Of a stretch of 12,507 bases of DNA, positions 6,546 through 12,507 are shown in pieces. The first letter of the stretch is position 1. Every line of letters starts with the position of its first letter. The translations under genes were made by a program, and so were the position numbers. The notes under the pieces are model-generated. The model saw only the letters and a list, made by a program, of their open reading frames with translations. It was not told the origin of the DNA and searched no databases. This stretch comes from an uncultured Anaerosolibacter sp. (GTDB taxonomy: Bacteria > Bacillota_A > Clostridia > Peptostreptococcales > Thermotaleaceae), in NCBI GenBank assembly GCA_937948705.1, contig CALECF010000069.1, forward strand, positions 1 to 12,507, in the 5' to 3' direction.

Positions 6546-7199
6546 ATGAAAAAATTTATTGCTGGATTAATTATAGGTGCAACTTTAATGAGTAGTATGG
6601 CTTTTGCAGCTGATTCAAAGATCGAGGTATTATTTCAACCATTAAAATATTATTTTGATGGCGTACAAAAGACAACACCTGCCGATCAAGCCGGGTTTGT
6701 TTACAAAGGAACTACATATGTACCATTGCGATTTGTAGCGGAAGCCCTTGATAAGGAAGTACAATGGGATGGAAAAACATATTCTATTTATGTGGGTAAA
6801 CAGCCAGAGGGGGCTGCGGTAAAGGTCAAGGATACAGTAGGTTATGAGAATGGAACCTATAGAGGTGCTTTCCTAGACAGTGGTTCTATGCAAGTAAATG
6901 TCCAATTTAAGCTAGAAGATAATATCATTAAAGAAGTTAGCTTCAGACATTTAGAATATAAGGGTGTAAATTACCTGAAAGAACAAGAAAATAAAACGAT
7001 TATTGGTTTGAAGGATCAATATCAACAATTAGCCAATCACCTCATTGGGAAAGATATTAGAAAAAATATAGTAGATCTTTACAAGCCAGGTGAGATCGTA
7101 ACGAACAAGGTAGATACATTCACGGGGGCAACGCTGAGATCATCAAAGATAGTCTCTGCGGTAAGAGATGGTCTTAACAGAGGCGTATACAGTTACTAA
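6546..7199 (+). CDS. Secreted stalk-domain/FMN-binding protein, predicted ApbE-flavinylated
   Basis: A 217-residue exported protein. A signal peptide spans residues 1-21 (cleavage after MAFA). Residues 26-85 are a copper-amine-oxidase N-terminal-like domain (GTTYVPLRFVAEALDKEVQWDG), which acts as a wall-facing stalk in clostridia and not as an oxidase. Residues 97-217 form an FMN-binding domain like NqrC/RnfG, ending with DTFTGATLRSSKI; Thr196 of TGAT is the expected site of covalent FMN attachment by the ApbE transferase. Such proteins carry electrons outside the membrane, for example in flavin-based extracellular electron transfer. No apbE or membrane partner is in the window. The start ATG has AGAGGAGG just upstream. 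The promoter with Fur box predicts expression under iron limitation, so ferric iron reduction is a reasonable inference. Confidence 0.9.
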   Translation: MKKFIAGLIIGATLMSSMAFAADSKIEVLFQPLKYYFDGVQKTTPADQAGFVYKGTTYVPLRFVAEALDKEVQWDGKTYSIYVGKQPEGAAVKVKDTVGYENGTYRGAFLDSGSMQVNVQFKLEDNIIKEVSFRHLEYKGVNYLKEQENKTIIGLKDQYQQLANHLIGKDIRKNIVDLYKPGEIVTNKVDTFTGATLRSSKIVSAVRDGLNRGVYSY

Positions 7200-7231
7200 G
7201 GTTAAGGATCATACGATAACCAGTACATATT

Positions 7232-7287
7232 AGACGAATAAAACAGAGCTTCCATCCATCAAGGGTGGGGCTCTGTTTTATTCGTCT
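7232..7287. terminator. Strong terminator after the FMN-binding protein gene
   Basis: An 18-bp perfect stem: the arm at 7232-7249 (AGACGAATAAAACAGAGC) pairs with the arm at 7270-7287 (GCTCTGTTTTATTCGTCT), with a few more pairs inside. The distal arm carries the T tract; A-rich DNA on the other side could also stop opposing transcripts. Confidence 0.85.
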
Positions 7288-7379
7288 TTACTTGTATTTC
7301 TAATTTTGGTTAGTACCGACAGCAGAATCTCAATTTGTTACAACCTATGTAGGAAATACTACCAGCAGTAATGAAAAAC

Positions 7380-7408
7380 TTGACAGTATCTATCATAAGG
7401 AATAAAAT
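7380..7408 (+). promoter_or_regulatory. Sigma-A promoter of the alpha-hydroxy-acid dehydrogenase-like gene
   Basis: A perfect -35 TTGACA (7380-7385), a 17-base spacer, and -10 TAAAAT (7403-7408), giving a leader of about 55 nt. No other gene signal is seen between 7288 and 7471. Confidence 0.8.
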
Positions 7409-7425
7409 AAATAGAAATAATTAGG

Positions 7426-7436
7426 TGGTCTAACTA
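7426..7436. promoter_or_regulatory. Possible GntR (FadR-subfamily) operator
   Basis: TGGTCTAACTA fits TNGTNNNACNA, the loose consensus for FadR-type GntR regulators such as LldR, which control lactate and other alpha-hydroxy-acid genes. It lies about 12 bases after the likely transcription start. The match has only six fixed bases, so chance is quite possible. Confidence 0.25.
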
Positions 7437-7471
7437 GGAGCTTTATAATATATATGTTTGGAGGGGTTTGG

Positions 7472-8503
7472 ATGGATTTTAAAGCAGCTATGGAAAATGC
7501 CAAAAAAATTGAAGGTTTCAAATGTAGAGTCTGTGGACAATGTAATGGTAAGGTGTGTAAAGGAGAAATTCCCGGTGTAGGAGGGAAAGGCTCAGGATCA
7601 GGCTTTATGAGGAGCTTTGAGAAGCTAAGCGATATCAAATTAAATATGGATACTATTTATACAGCTGAAAAGGTGGATTGTTCCATCGAACTGTTTGGAA
7701 AGAAATTTCAATACCCTATTTTTGCAGCGCCTATTGGTGGTCTAGTGGCTTGCTATGGTGAAAAGCTTTCGGATTATGAATATTCAAAAGCCATTGTAGA
7801 TGGTTGTAAAGAAGCTGGAACCATTGGCTTTACAGGGGATGGCGTAAAGGATGAATTTTTTTTAAATCCTGTAAAAGCCATTGAGGAAAATGGTGGATGG
7901 GGAATTCCTACTGTGAAGCCATGGAGAAAGGATGAGGTTATCCAACGGCTCCGTGCTGCTGAAAAGGCGGGTGTAGCAGCTATCGCTATGGATGTAGATG
8001 CAGCGGGACTGGCAATTCTAGCCATGGCTGGAAAACCAGTCAGTCCAAAATCCGTCGAGGAACTACAGGAGATCATTGGAGCTACCCAGTTACCTTTTAT
8101 CATTAAAGGGATTATGACTGCCAAAGGTGCACGAAAAGCTTTAGAAGCAGGCGCATATGGTATCGTCATTTCTAACCATGGAGGGAGGGTTCTAGATCAC
8201 ACACCTGCTGCAGTGGAAGTGCTTCCTGAGATTGTAAAGGCTGTAGAGGGAAAAATGAAAATATTTATTGATGGGGGAATTCGTACAGGACTGGATGTAT
8301 TAAAGGTTCTGGCTCTCGGTGCAGATGCTGTGTTGATTGGCCGCCCTTATGCTGTGGCTGCCTATGGTGGTGGCGCTGAAGGGGTAGCTGCCTATACTAA
8401 GAAAATAGGTGCAGAGCTGGCTGAGGGTATGGTCATGACAGGCTGTAATTCCTTAAAGGATATTGATGAAGGTGTTATTTTTAGAAGTGAGGCGTTTAAG
8501 TAG
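7472..8503 (+). CDS. FMN-dependent alpha-hydroxy-acid dehydrogenase-like protein with N-terminal Cys cluster
   Basis: A 343-residue TIM-barrel flavoenzyme of the glycolate/lactate oxidase superfamily; the exact substrate is unknown. Seen: APIGG near residues 86-90, K212 in PFIIKGIMTAKGA, the SNHGGR motif with His236 and Arg239 (catalytic base and substrate-binding Arg in the family), then IDGGIRTG (266-273) and the phosphate-binding LIGRP (288-292). Before the barrel is a cluster C18-x2-C21-x2-C24-x4-C29, absent from classical lactate or glycolate oxidases but seen, from memory, in a clostridial subgroup. The start is ATG 7472 with GGAGGGG five bases upstream; an ATG at 7454 lies before that site and is unlikely. 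Single gene with its own promoter and terminator. In an anaerobe a dehydrogenase role is likelier than an oxidase one. Confidence 0.88.
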   Translation: MDFKAAMENAKKIEGFKCRVCGQCNGKVCKGEIPGVGGKGSGSGFMRSFEKLSDIKLNMDTIYTAEKVDCSIELFGKKFQYPIFAAPIGGLVACYGEKLSDYEYSKAIVDGCKEAGTIGFTGDGVKDEFFLNPVKAIEENGGWGIPTVKPWRKDEVIQRLRAAEKAGVAAIAMDVDAAGLAILAMAGKPVSPKSVEELQEIIGATQLPFIIKGIMTAKGARKALEAGAYGIVISNHGGRVLDHTPAAVEVLPEIVKAVEGKMKIFIDGGIRTGLDVLKVLALGADAVLIGRPYAVAAYGGGAEGVAAYTKKIGAELAEGMVMTGCNSLKDIDEGVIFRSEAFK

Positions 8504-8510
8504 AAACAGT

Positions 8511-8550
8511 GAGGGGGGAATCTTAAAATGATTCTTTCCTCTTTTTTTTT
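8511..8550 (+). terminator. Terminator of the alpha-hydroxy-acid dehydrogenase-like gene
   Basis: GAGGGGGGAATC pairs with GATTCTTTCCTC (12 pairs, three of them G-T) around TTAAAAT, followed by nine T residues. Confidence 0.9.
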
Positions 8551-8721
8551 GAGATTTTATAAAAAACAAGAAAGTAAAAAATAAAAAGTGTGATATTTTC
8601 ATTGGAACATTTGGAAAACATTTCGTACTGTTATTTATTTCAATCTCTATTTCCTAGTCTTGGTGAAATAATAGATATATAAGCTATGAAGCTAATCTTT
8701 TGCTGGGAGAGGAAAATTCAT

Positions 8722-9876
8722 ATGAAAAAAATAATCTTGTTTTTGATAGTGTCTATCATTGCTTTCTTTCCTGTTGATAGCTATGCCCATCAAGAAGATC
8801 TCAATAAAATAGTTTTTATCGTTGTCAATGATCAATTGATTCCCTTTGATGATGTATATCCTGAGGTGAAAGACGGAACTACCTATATCCCTATTAGGTT
8901 TTTTGCTGAGGCCATGGGAGCGGATGTAAGATGGGATGGAGAATCCAATAGTGTATATATCACAAAAGATGGGAAAGAGATTATATTGGATATACTGCTA
9001 AGAACCTTGATCACTGATGGTGGTATTATCATGACTGATTGTGTCTATACAAAGCATAATCGCATCATGGCTCCCTTTAAGATTATGGCAAAATGCTTTG
9101 GATATGATGTCTCGTATATCTCAGCGGGACCTATTGCTAGGGCAAAGAATGTTGAAGCACAAATGATTGATGAGGAAGTATATTTTCATCTGCAAACAAC
9201 ATTAACAAAAGAGAGGGAGCGGATGATCGTCACCATAAGAAATCGTGAAAGGGAGGAATTTAGACTAAGATACAAAATTGCATATATTACCTTTGATGAC
9301 GGTCCTTCCATCTATACGGAAAGGTTACTTAAAATTCTAAATCAATATAGTGCCAAGGCGACCTTTTTTATGTTATCTGATCGGATTAAGAATTACTCAG
9401 AAACTGTAAAAAAGGTGGCAGAGGAAGGGAATGCCATCGGACTCCATGGTGTAACCCATGATGTGAAAAAGATTTATAAATCTCCCTCTATTTTGGTATC
9501 CGAAATGAATGAGTGTAATAACGCTTTGAAAACGGTCACTGGAATTCGAACTACCCTTATTCGAGTACCTTATGGCAGCAAGCCTCACATGACAGAAAAG
9601 TACCGAGAAGCTGTTTTGCATGCGGGATATAAGATGTGGGATTGGAATGTAGATAGTAAGGATAGTGAGGCGGATTACGTTTCCCCGTCCATTATACTTC
9701 AAAATGTAAAGGAACAGGTTGCAAGACGTAATGTCCCTATTATATTACTTCATGAAAGGCAGTCCACTGTAGAAGCCCTTCCTAAAATTCTAGAACATCT
9801 AAAACAAGAGGGATATATACTAATTCCCATCGATGGAAATCAAAAACCCTATAGTTTTTGGAAGGATATGTATTAA
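8722..9876 (+). CDS. Secreted polysaccharide deacetylase (NodB fold) with N-terminal stalk domain
   Basis: A 384-residue exported protein predicted to remove acetyl groups from a cell-wall or surface glycan (carbohydrate esterase family 4). Signal peptide 1-22 (cleavage after SYA). Residues about 30-90 are a copper-amine-oxidase-like domain (GTTYIPIRFFAEAMGADVRWDG). The NodB domain starts near 186: motif 1 TFDDGP with D192 and D193, motif 2 H242-x3-H246 (LHGVTHD), motif 3 RVPYG (281-285), motif 4 WDWNVDS (306-312), motif 5 LLHE (342-345) where Asp is usual after His. Metal ligands D193, H242 and H246 are present, so activity is likely. I chose ATG 8722 (AGAGGA eight bases upstream); an ATG at 8686 in frame would spoil the signal peptide. 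No convincing promoter was found in 8551-8721. Confidence 0.9.
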   Translation: MKKIILFLIVSIIAFFPVDSYAHQEDLNKIVFIVVNDQLIPFDDVYPEVKDGTTYIPIRFFAEAMGADVRWDGESNSVYITKDGKEIILDILLRTLITDGGIIMTDCVYTKHNRIMAPFKIMAKCFGYDVSYISAGPIARAKNVEAQMIDEEVYFHLQTTLTKERERMIVTIRNREREEFRLRYKIAYITFDDGPSIYTERLLKILNQYSAKATFFMLSDRIKNYSETVKKVAEEGNAIGLHGVTHDVKKIYKSPSILVSEMNECNNALKTVTGIRTTLIRVPYGSKPHMTEKYREAVLHAGYKMWDWNVDSKDSEADYVSPSIILQNVKEQVARRNVPIILLHERQSTVEALPKILEHLKQEGYILIPIDGNQKPYSFWKDMY

Positions 9877-9903
9877 TGTATGAAGCTTATGACAATATAA
9901 AAG

Positions 9904-9946
9904 AACAAAGGGAAGGATGATTAGACGGATTCTCCCTTTGTTTTTT
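9904..9946 (+). terminator. Terminator of the polysaccharide deacetylase gene
   Basis: AACAAAGGGA pairs with TCCCTTTGTT around a 19-base loop region, followed by a T-rich tract (TTTTATTTTT). Confidence 0.85.
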
Positions 9947-10163
9947 ATTTTTAACCTTATAGCACATGAAATCTTTTGAGGCCAGAGAGACTAGCAGACT
10001 AAACAGCTTGTTCATATCACTTTTAAATAAAATTTGTGTGAAGATGTTCTAAAAAAGTTATTTACTAAAAACCCCTGGCAGTTTTTTTGAGTGATACGTT
10101 AGGACTAGTTCGGGCAAGTGCATAAATCGCGGAGATTTCTTCTGTTTTTTAAAAAATAAGCAT
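9947..10163. other. Intergenic stretch without recognisable features
   Basis: Between the deacetylase terminator and the possible sporulation promoter I see no open frame with a ribosome binding site, no RNA gene and no long repeat. The only structures are short A/T-rich inverted repeats, such as AAAAAC and GTTTTT near 10065-10090 around CCCTGGCA, too weak to call. Confidence 0.5.
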
Positions 10164-10192
10164 ACACCAATATATCCTTACAACATATAGTG
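10164..10192 (+). promoter_or_regulatory. Possible sigma-K-like sporulation promoter of the SleL-like gene
   Basis: ACA (10164-10166), a 17-base spacer, then CATATAGTG (10184-10192), close to the sigma-K pattern AC and CATAnnnTA. Transcription would start near 10199, just before the ribosome binding site. No sigma-A promoter is apparent here. The match is short and one base off at the end. Confidence 0.25.
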
Positions 10193-10221
10193 AATTGAAA
10201 CTATATAGTGAGGTGAAGTAT

Positions 10222-11505
10222 GTGATTATTCATGTTGTAAAACCAGGTGAAAGTATATATGTCATTGCTCAGCGTTATGGTGTTTCTCCAGATAAGATTA
10301 TCGCAGACAATGAGTTGAGTGAGCCAGGCCGTTTGGTTGTAGGGCAAACCATTGTGGTATTAGAGGGACAAAGAAGCCATACAGTATTGGCAGGTCAATC
10401 GCCCTATGGCATTGCTAGGCAATATGGACTCACTCTGAATCAGCTTATCGCTGCAAATCCTCAATTGGCAGGTAATGCCATAATCCGCCCAGGACAGGTG
10501 CTTGTTATACCATCAAGAACTGCAAAACGGGGGACTATTGAGGTAAACGGATATTCTTTTCCCAATATCAATATGGAAGTGCTTAGAAAGACACTGCCAA
10601 ATCTGACGTACCTCAGTATCTTTAGCTATGAAGTAAACCCGGACGGTACTCTGCGTTCCATCAATGATGTGCCTCTCATTCAGGCGGCCAGGGCTGCCAA
10701 TGTAGCACCCTTGATGGTGATTACAAATCTAGAAGCAGGTGGGGGCTTTAGTAGTGAGGTAGCAAAAGCCATACTCACCAATAATGATGTGCAGGAAAGG
10801 CTTATAGCCAATGTGCTAGAGAATTTGAGGACGAAGAATTATTATGGATTGGATATTGATTTTGAATATATCTATCCTGAAAATCGTGAAGACTACAACA
10901 ATTTCTTGAGGAAGGTCACCAGCCGTCTTAGGGAACAAGGCTTTAGCGTAACAACCGCTTTGGCACCAAAGATATCTGCTGAACAGGAAGGTGTTTTATA
11001 TGAAGCCCATGATTATCCTGTCCATGGAGCCTTGGTAGATCATGTGATTTTGATGACCTATGAGTGGGGGTACACTTTTAGCCCACCCAGAGCGGTAGCG
11101 CCGGTGAATGAAATTCGAAGAGTATTAAACTATGCAGTATCAGCCATTCCAAGAGAGAAAATTTTCATGGGAATACCCAACTATGGTTATGATTGGACCC
11201 TGCCCCATGTCCCAGGTTCAAGGGCAACCACTGTATCGAACGTAGGTGCTGTAGATCTGGCAAGGACACGAAGAGCTGCCATAGAATATGATGCTGAATC
11301 TCAGTCTCCTTTTTTCAACTATTACGATACCAATGGAAAGCAGCATGAGGTATGGTTTGAAGATGCACGAAGTATACAGGCAAAATTAAATCTGGTTGAA
11401 GAATATAACTTGGGTGGGATTAGTTATTGGACCATAGGAAGATATTTTCCTCAGAATTGGCTGGTAGTAAATGCCTTGTATGATGTGAGAAAAGTAATTT
11501 CCTAA
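10222..11505 (+). CDS. SleL/YaaH-like spore cortex-lytic enzyme (two LysM domains, GH18)
   Basis: A 427-residue protein likely to act as an N-acetylglucosaminidase on spore cortex fragments during germination. Two LysM peptidoglycan-binding repeats (about 3-48 and 53-97) precede a glycoside hydrolase family 18 domain (about 105-420). The GH18 signature DxxDxDxE is present as GLDIDFEY with catalytic Glu215 (D211, D213); VILMTYEWGY (275-284) and ISYWTIGRYF (400-409) match other conserved barrel strands. There is no signal peptide, as in SleL/YaaH proteins, which are made in the mother cell and enter the spore coat layer. I chose GTG 10222 because GAGGTG lies six bases upstream and the LysM domain starts at once; a TTG at 10195 is in frame without a site. 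Single gene with its own terminator. The spore role is inferred from the family. Confidence 0.9.
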   Translation: MIIHVVKPGESIYVIAQRYGVSPDKIIADNELSEPGRLVVGQTIVVLEGQRSHTVLAGQSPYGIARQYGLTLNQLIAANPQLAGNAIIRPGQVLVIPSRTAKRGTIEVNGYSFPNINMEVLRKTLPNLTYLSIFSYEVNPDGTLRSINDVPLIQAARAANVAPLMVITNLEAGGGFSSEVAKAILTNNDVQERLIANVLENLRTKNYYGLDIDFEYIYPENREDYNNFLRKVTSRLREQGFSVTTALAPKISAEQEGVLYEAHDYPVHGALVDHVILMTYEWGYTFSPPRAVAPVNEIRRVLNYAVSAIPREKIFMGIPNYGYDWTLPHVPGSRATTVSNVGAVDLARTRRAAIEYDAESQSPFFNYYDTNGKQHEVWFEDARSIQAKLNLVEEYNLGGISYWTIGRYFPQNWLVVNALYDVRKVIS

Positions 11506-11562
11506 TCAGCGAATATAAGTAGATAAGATGAGATAGAGACTTATCGAATAGTTTCAGGGGGT

Positions 11563-11603
11563 AAACAGGGTGCGAATATAATAGATTTGCTACTCTGTTT
11601 TTC
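11563..11603 (+). terminator. Terminator of the SleL-like gene
   Basis: AAACAGGGT and GCGAAT pair with ACTCTGTTT and ATTTGC, with one bulged base, around ATAATAG, followed by TTC. It lies about 60 bases after the stop. Confidence 0.8.
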
Positions 11604-11616
11604 TTATATAAGAAAA
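11599..11616. repeat. 18-bp perfect palindrome
   Basis: TTTTCTTATATAAGAAAA is its own reverse complement with no central gap. It starts in the T tract of the preceding terminator and ends two bases before the -35 of the HutD-family gene. It may be part of the terminator's reverse activity, or an operator; AT-rich DNA makes chance plausible. Confidence 0.4.
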
Positions 11617-11617
11617 T

Positions 11618-11647
11618 ATGGCATGTAAAACAATAACATGCTATGAT
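11618..11647 (+). promoter_or_regulatory. Possible promoter and operator of the HutD-family gene
   Basis: -35 ATGGCA (11618-11623), an 18-base spacer, and -10 TATGAT (11642-11647), about 50 bases before the start codon. Within it lies a perfect inverted repeat GCATGT (11621-11626) and ACATGC (11636-11641) with a nine-base gap, filling the spacer. ATGT/ACAT pairs with such gaps are known for PadR-type repressors, but no regulator can be named. Confidence 0.4.
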
Positions 11648-11700
11648 AGTGGGAAAAGAACACCATATTGTTTATGAATGAAGGCAAGGGGATGGTTTCA

Positions 11701-12330
11701 ATGGAATATATAGTAGAAAAGGTTACAAAAGAGGAACAGCAAACCAGTTTATGGTCAGGGGGAACAACAACACAATTGGCCATATATCCTAAAAAAGCTT
11801 TGTATAGTGACCGAAACTTTCTGTGGAGATTGAGCTCAGCAAAGGTTGAGATCGATGAGACTGTCTTTACTTCTTTGCCTGGCATTAGGAGACAAATCAT
11901 GGTGATTGAAGGTGCGTTAACACTGATCCATGAGGGACATCATGAGGTCACCCTAGAACCCTACGAAAAGGATTCATTCGATGGAACCTGGACAACTCGG
12001 AGCGTTGGAAAGGTAACTGATTTCAATCTTATGATGGCAGATGGATGTAAAGGCGAACTTCACGCTTTTCACATTGGCGAAAAAAAATCTGTGGAAGTAG
12101 AATTAATAAGTTGTACAGAGTATGCCAAGGTTACAGAGGCATTTTATTGTACAAGCCATTCTATAGAAGTACAATGGCAGCCAAATAGGGTAGTTTCATT
12201 AAGAGAAGGTGAGTTACTGCTTATTCATAGGCAGCCAGGAGAAGAACTGGAGAGCATACATCTTCAAAATGTAGGACAAGAGATTGCTTCCATGATTCAT
12301 GCAAGTATCGTGTATTGTGAATTTGAATAG
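11701..12330 (+). CDS. HutD/Ves-family cupin-like protein
   Basis: A 209-residue cytoplasmic protein. The family opening is clear: EYIVEKVTKEEQQTSLWSGG followed by TTTQLAIYP (21-30), then FLWRLSSAKVEIDETVFTSLPGIRRQIMVIEGALTL (40-75) and an FDGTWTT segment (93-99), typical of HutD. HutD proteins have a double cupin barrel and often sit in histidine-utilisation operons, where they may fine-tune expression or bind formiminoglutamate; the function is not settled. Here it stands alone without hut genes. I chose ATG 11701 since AAGGGG (11686-11691) is nine bases upstream and family members begin here; in-frame TTG 11668, ATG 11674 and ATG 11692 are less likely. Confidence 0.85.
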   Translation: MEYIVEKVTKEEQQTSLWSGGTTTQLAIYPKKALYSDRNFLWRLSSAKVEIDETVFTSLPGIRRQIMVIEGALTLIHEGHHEVTLEPYEKDSFDGTWTTRSVGKVTDFNLMMADGCKGELHAFHIGEKKSVEVELISCTEYAKVTEAFYCTSHSIEVQWQPNRVVSLREGELLLIHRQPGEELESIHLQNVGQEIASMIHASIVYCEFE

Positions 12331-12369
12331 GTAGTAAATATCTAATAATATAGGATATCAAAAAATAAA

Positions 12370-12384
12370 GGGGCTGTCTCAAAA
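12370..12384 (+). repeat. Possible insertion-sequence end (GGGGCTGTCTCAAAA)
   Basis: The sequence GGGGCTGTCTCAAAA resembles the terminal inverted repeat of certain Firmicute insertion sequences, whose other end reads TTTTGAGACAGCCCC. The matching end is not in the window and no transposase is seen, so this could be the left end of an element continuing to the right, a remnant, or chance. Confidence 0.35.
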
Positions 12385-12421
12385 TGATTGAATAGATCAT
12401 TGAAAAAGGCGCTCCTTTTTC
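12383..12421. repeat. Two tandem small hairpins
   Basis: AATGAT (12383-12388) pairs with ATCATT (12396-12401). Directly after it GAAAAAGG (12402-12409) pairs with CCTTTTTC (12414-12421) around CGCT. The second may serve as the terminator of the HutD-family gene. Confidence 0.5.
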
Positions 12422-12431
12422 ATGAATTTAT

Positions 12432-12484
12432 AAAAAACAACTTATGCTTTTCTCTATATTTTGAGAAAGCATAAGTTGTTTTTT
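12432..12484. terminator. Strong bidirectional terminator at right edge
   Basis: AAAAAACAACTTATGCTTT (12432-12450) pairs perfectly with the arm at 12466-12484, and CTC pairs with GAG beyond a one-base bulge, with a TATATTTT loop. Six A residues before and six T residues after allow termination in both directions, so a convergent gene or mobile element may follow outside the window. Confidence 0.85.
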
Positions 12485-12507
12485 AGGTTTTGTGCACAAC
12501 AAAAAGA

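Noticed and set aside
6546..6800. Copper amine oxidase activity for the stalk-domain proteins
   Set aside because: Only the N-terminal accessory-like domain is present; the catalytic barrel with its topaquinone Tyr is absent, so no oxidase function is assigned.
7774..8169. Open frame of 131 codons on the minus strand inside the hydroxy-acid enzyme gene
   Set aside because: It is antisense to a strongly conserved flavoenzyme, has no ribosome binding site and a low-complexity composition unlike a real protein.
10065..10092. Terminator or small RNA around AAAAACCCCTGGCAGTTTTTTT
   Set aside because: The possible stem is six A/T-rich pairs and there is no gene ending nearby; too weak to call.
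1..12507. CRISPR array, tRNA or rRNA genes, or prophage
   Set aside because: No regularly spaced repeats, cloverleaf-like sequences, rRNA motifs or phage genes were seen on either strand.

Overview
The window looks like a chromosomal segment of a low-GC, endospore-forming Firmicute of class Clostridia. The evidence is AT-rich intergenic DNA, strong AGGAGG-type ribosome binding sites, frequent GTG and TTG starts, many stem-loop/T-tract terminators, a SleL-type LysM/GH18 spore-cortex enzyme, and clostridial surface proteins with 'copper amine oxidase N-terminal-like' domains. An Alkaliphilus-like organism would fit, but that is a guess from protein flavour, not a demonstrated assignment. There is no rRNA, tRNA, CRISPR array or complete mobile element.

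Left part (1-4092). The 5' part of pnp (polynucleotide phosphorylase) runs off the left edge on the minus strand. A divergent Nudix hydrolase gene lies on the plus strand and converges with a minus-strand YciI-like gene; the two share a perfect bidirectional hairpin. Next comes a compact minus-strand operon of PadR repressor, HAAS-domain (DUF1700) membrane protein and DUF4097 ('toastrack') surface protein. Its near-consensus promoter carries a 23-bp inverted repeat between the -10 and -35, a good candidate PadR operator. This is a recognised envelope-stress type of gene trio.

Middle part (4093-8550). A large receptor with dCache, HAMP and HD-GYP domains (a c-di-GMP phosphodiesterase) carries all the residues of the amino-acid-binding dCache motif. 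Next is a secreted protein with a stalk domain and an FMN-binding domain, including a TGAT flavinylation motif. Its promoter is followed at once by a near-perfect Fur box, so it is probably an iron-repressed extracytoplasmic flavoprotein. Then comes an FMN-dependent alpha-hydroxy-acid dehydrogenase-like enzyme with an N-terminal four-cysteine cluster.

Right part (8551-12507). A secreted stalk-domain polysaccharide deacetylase, the SleL-like spore-cortex hydrolase and a HutD/Ves-family protein each form a single-gene unit with its own terminator. The right edge holds a run of hairpins starting with GGGGCTGTCTCAAAA, a sequence resembling the ends of some Firmicute insertion sequences, followed by a strong bidirectional terminator.

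Apart from the PadR operon the genes are monocistronic. A loose theme is the cell envelope: envelope-stress sensing, a signal-transducing receptor, a surface flavoprotein, a glycan deacetylase and a cortex hydrolase. I see no single defence or biosynthetic island. The best leads are the Fur-controlled flavinylated surface protein, the predicted amino-acid-sensing HD-GYP receptor, the PadR operator, and the cysteine-cluster flavoenzyme.
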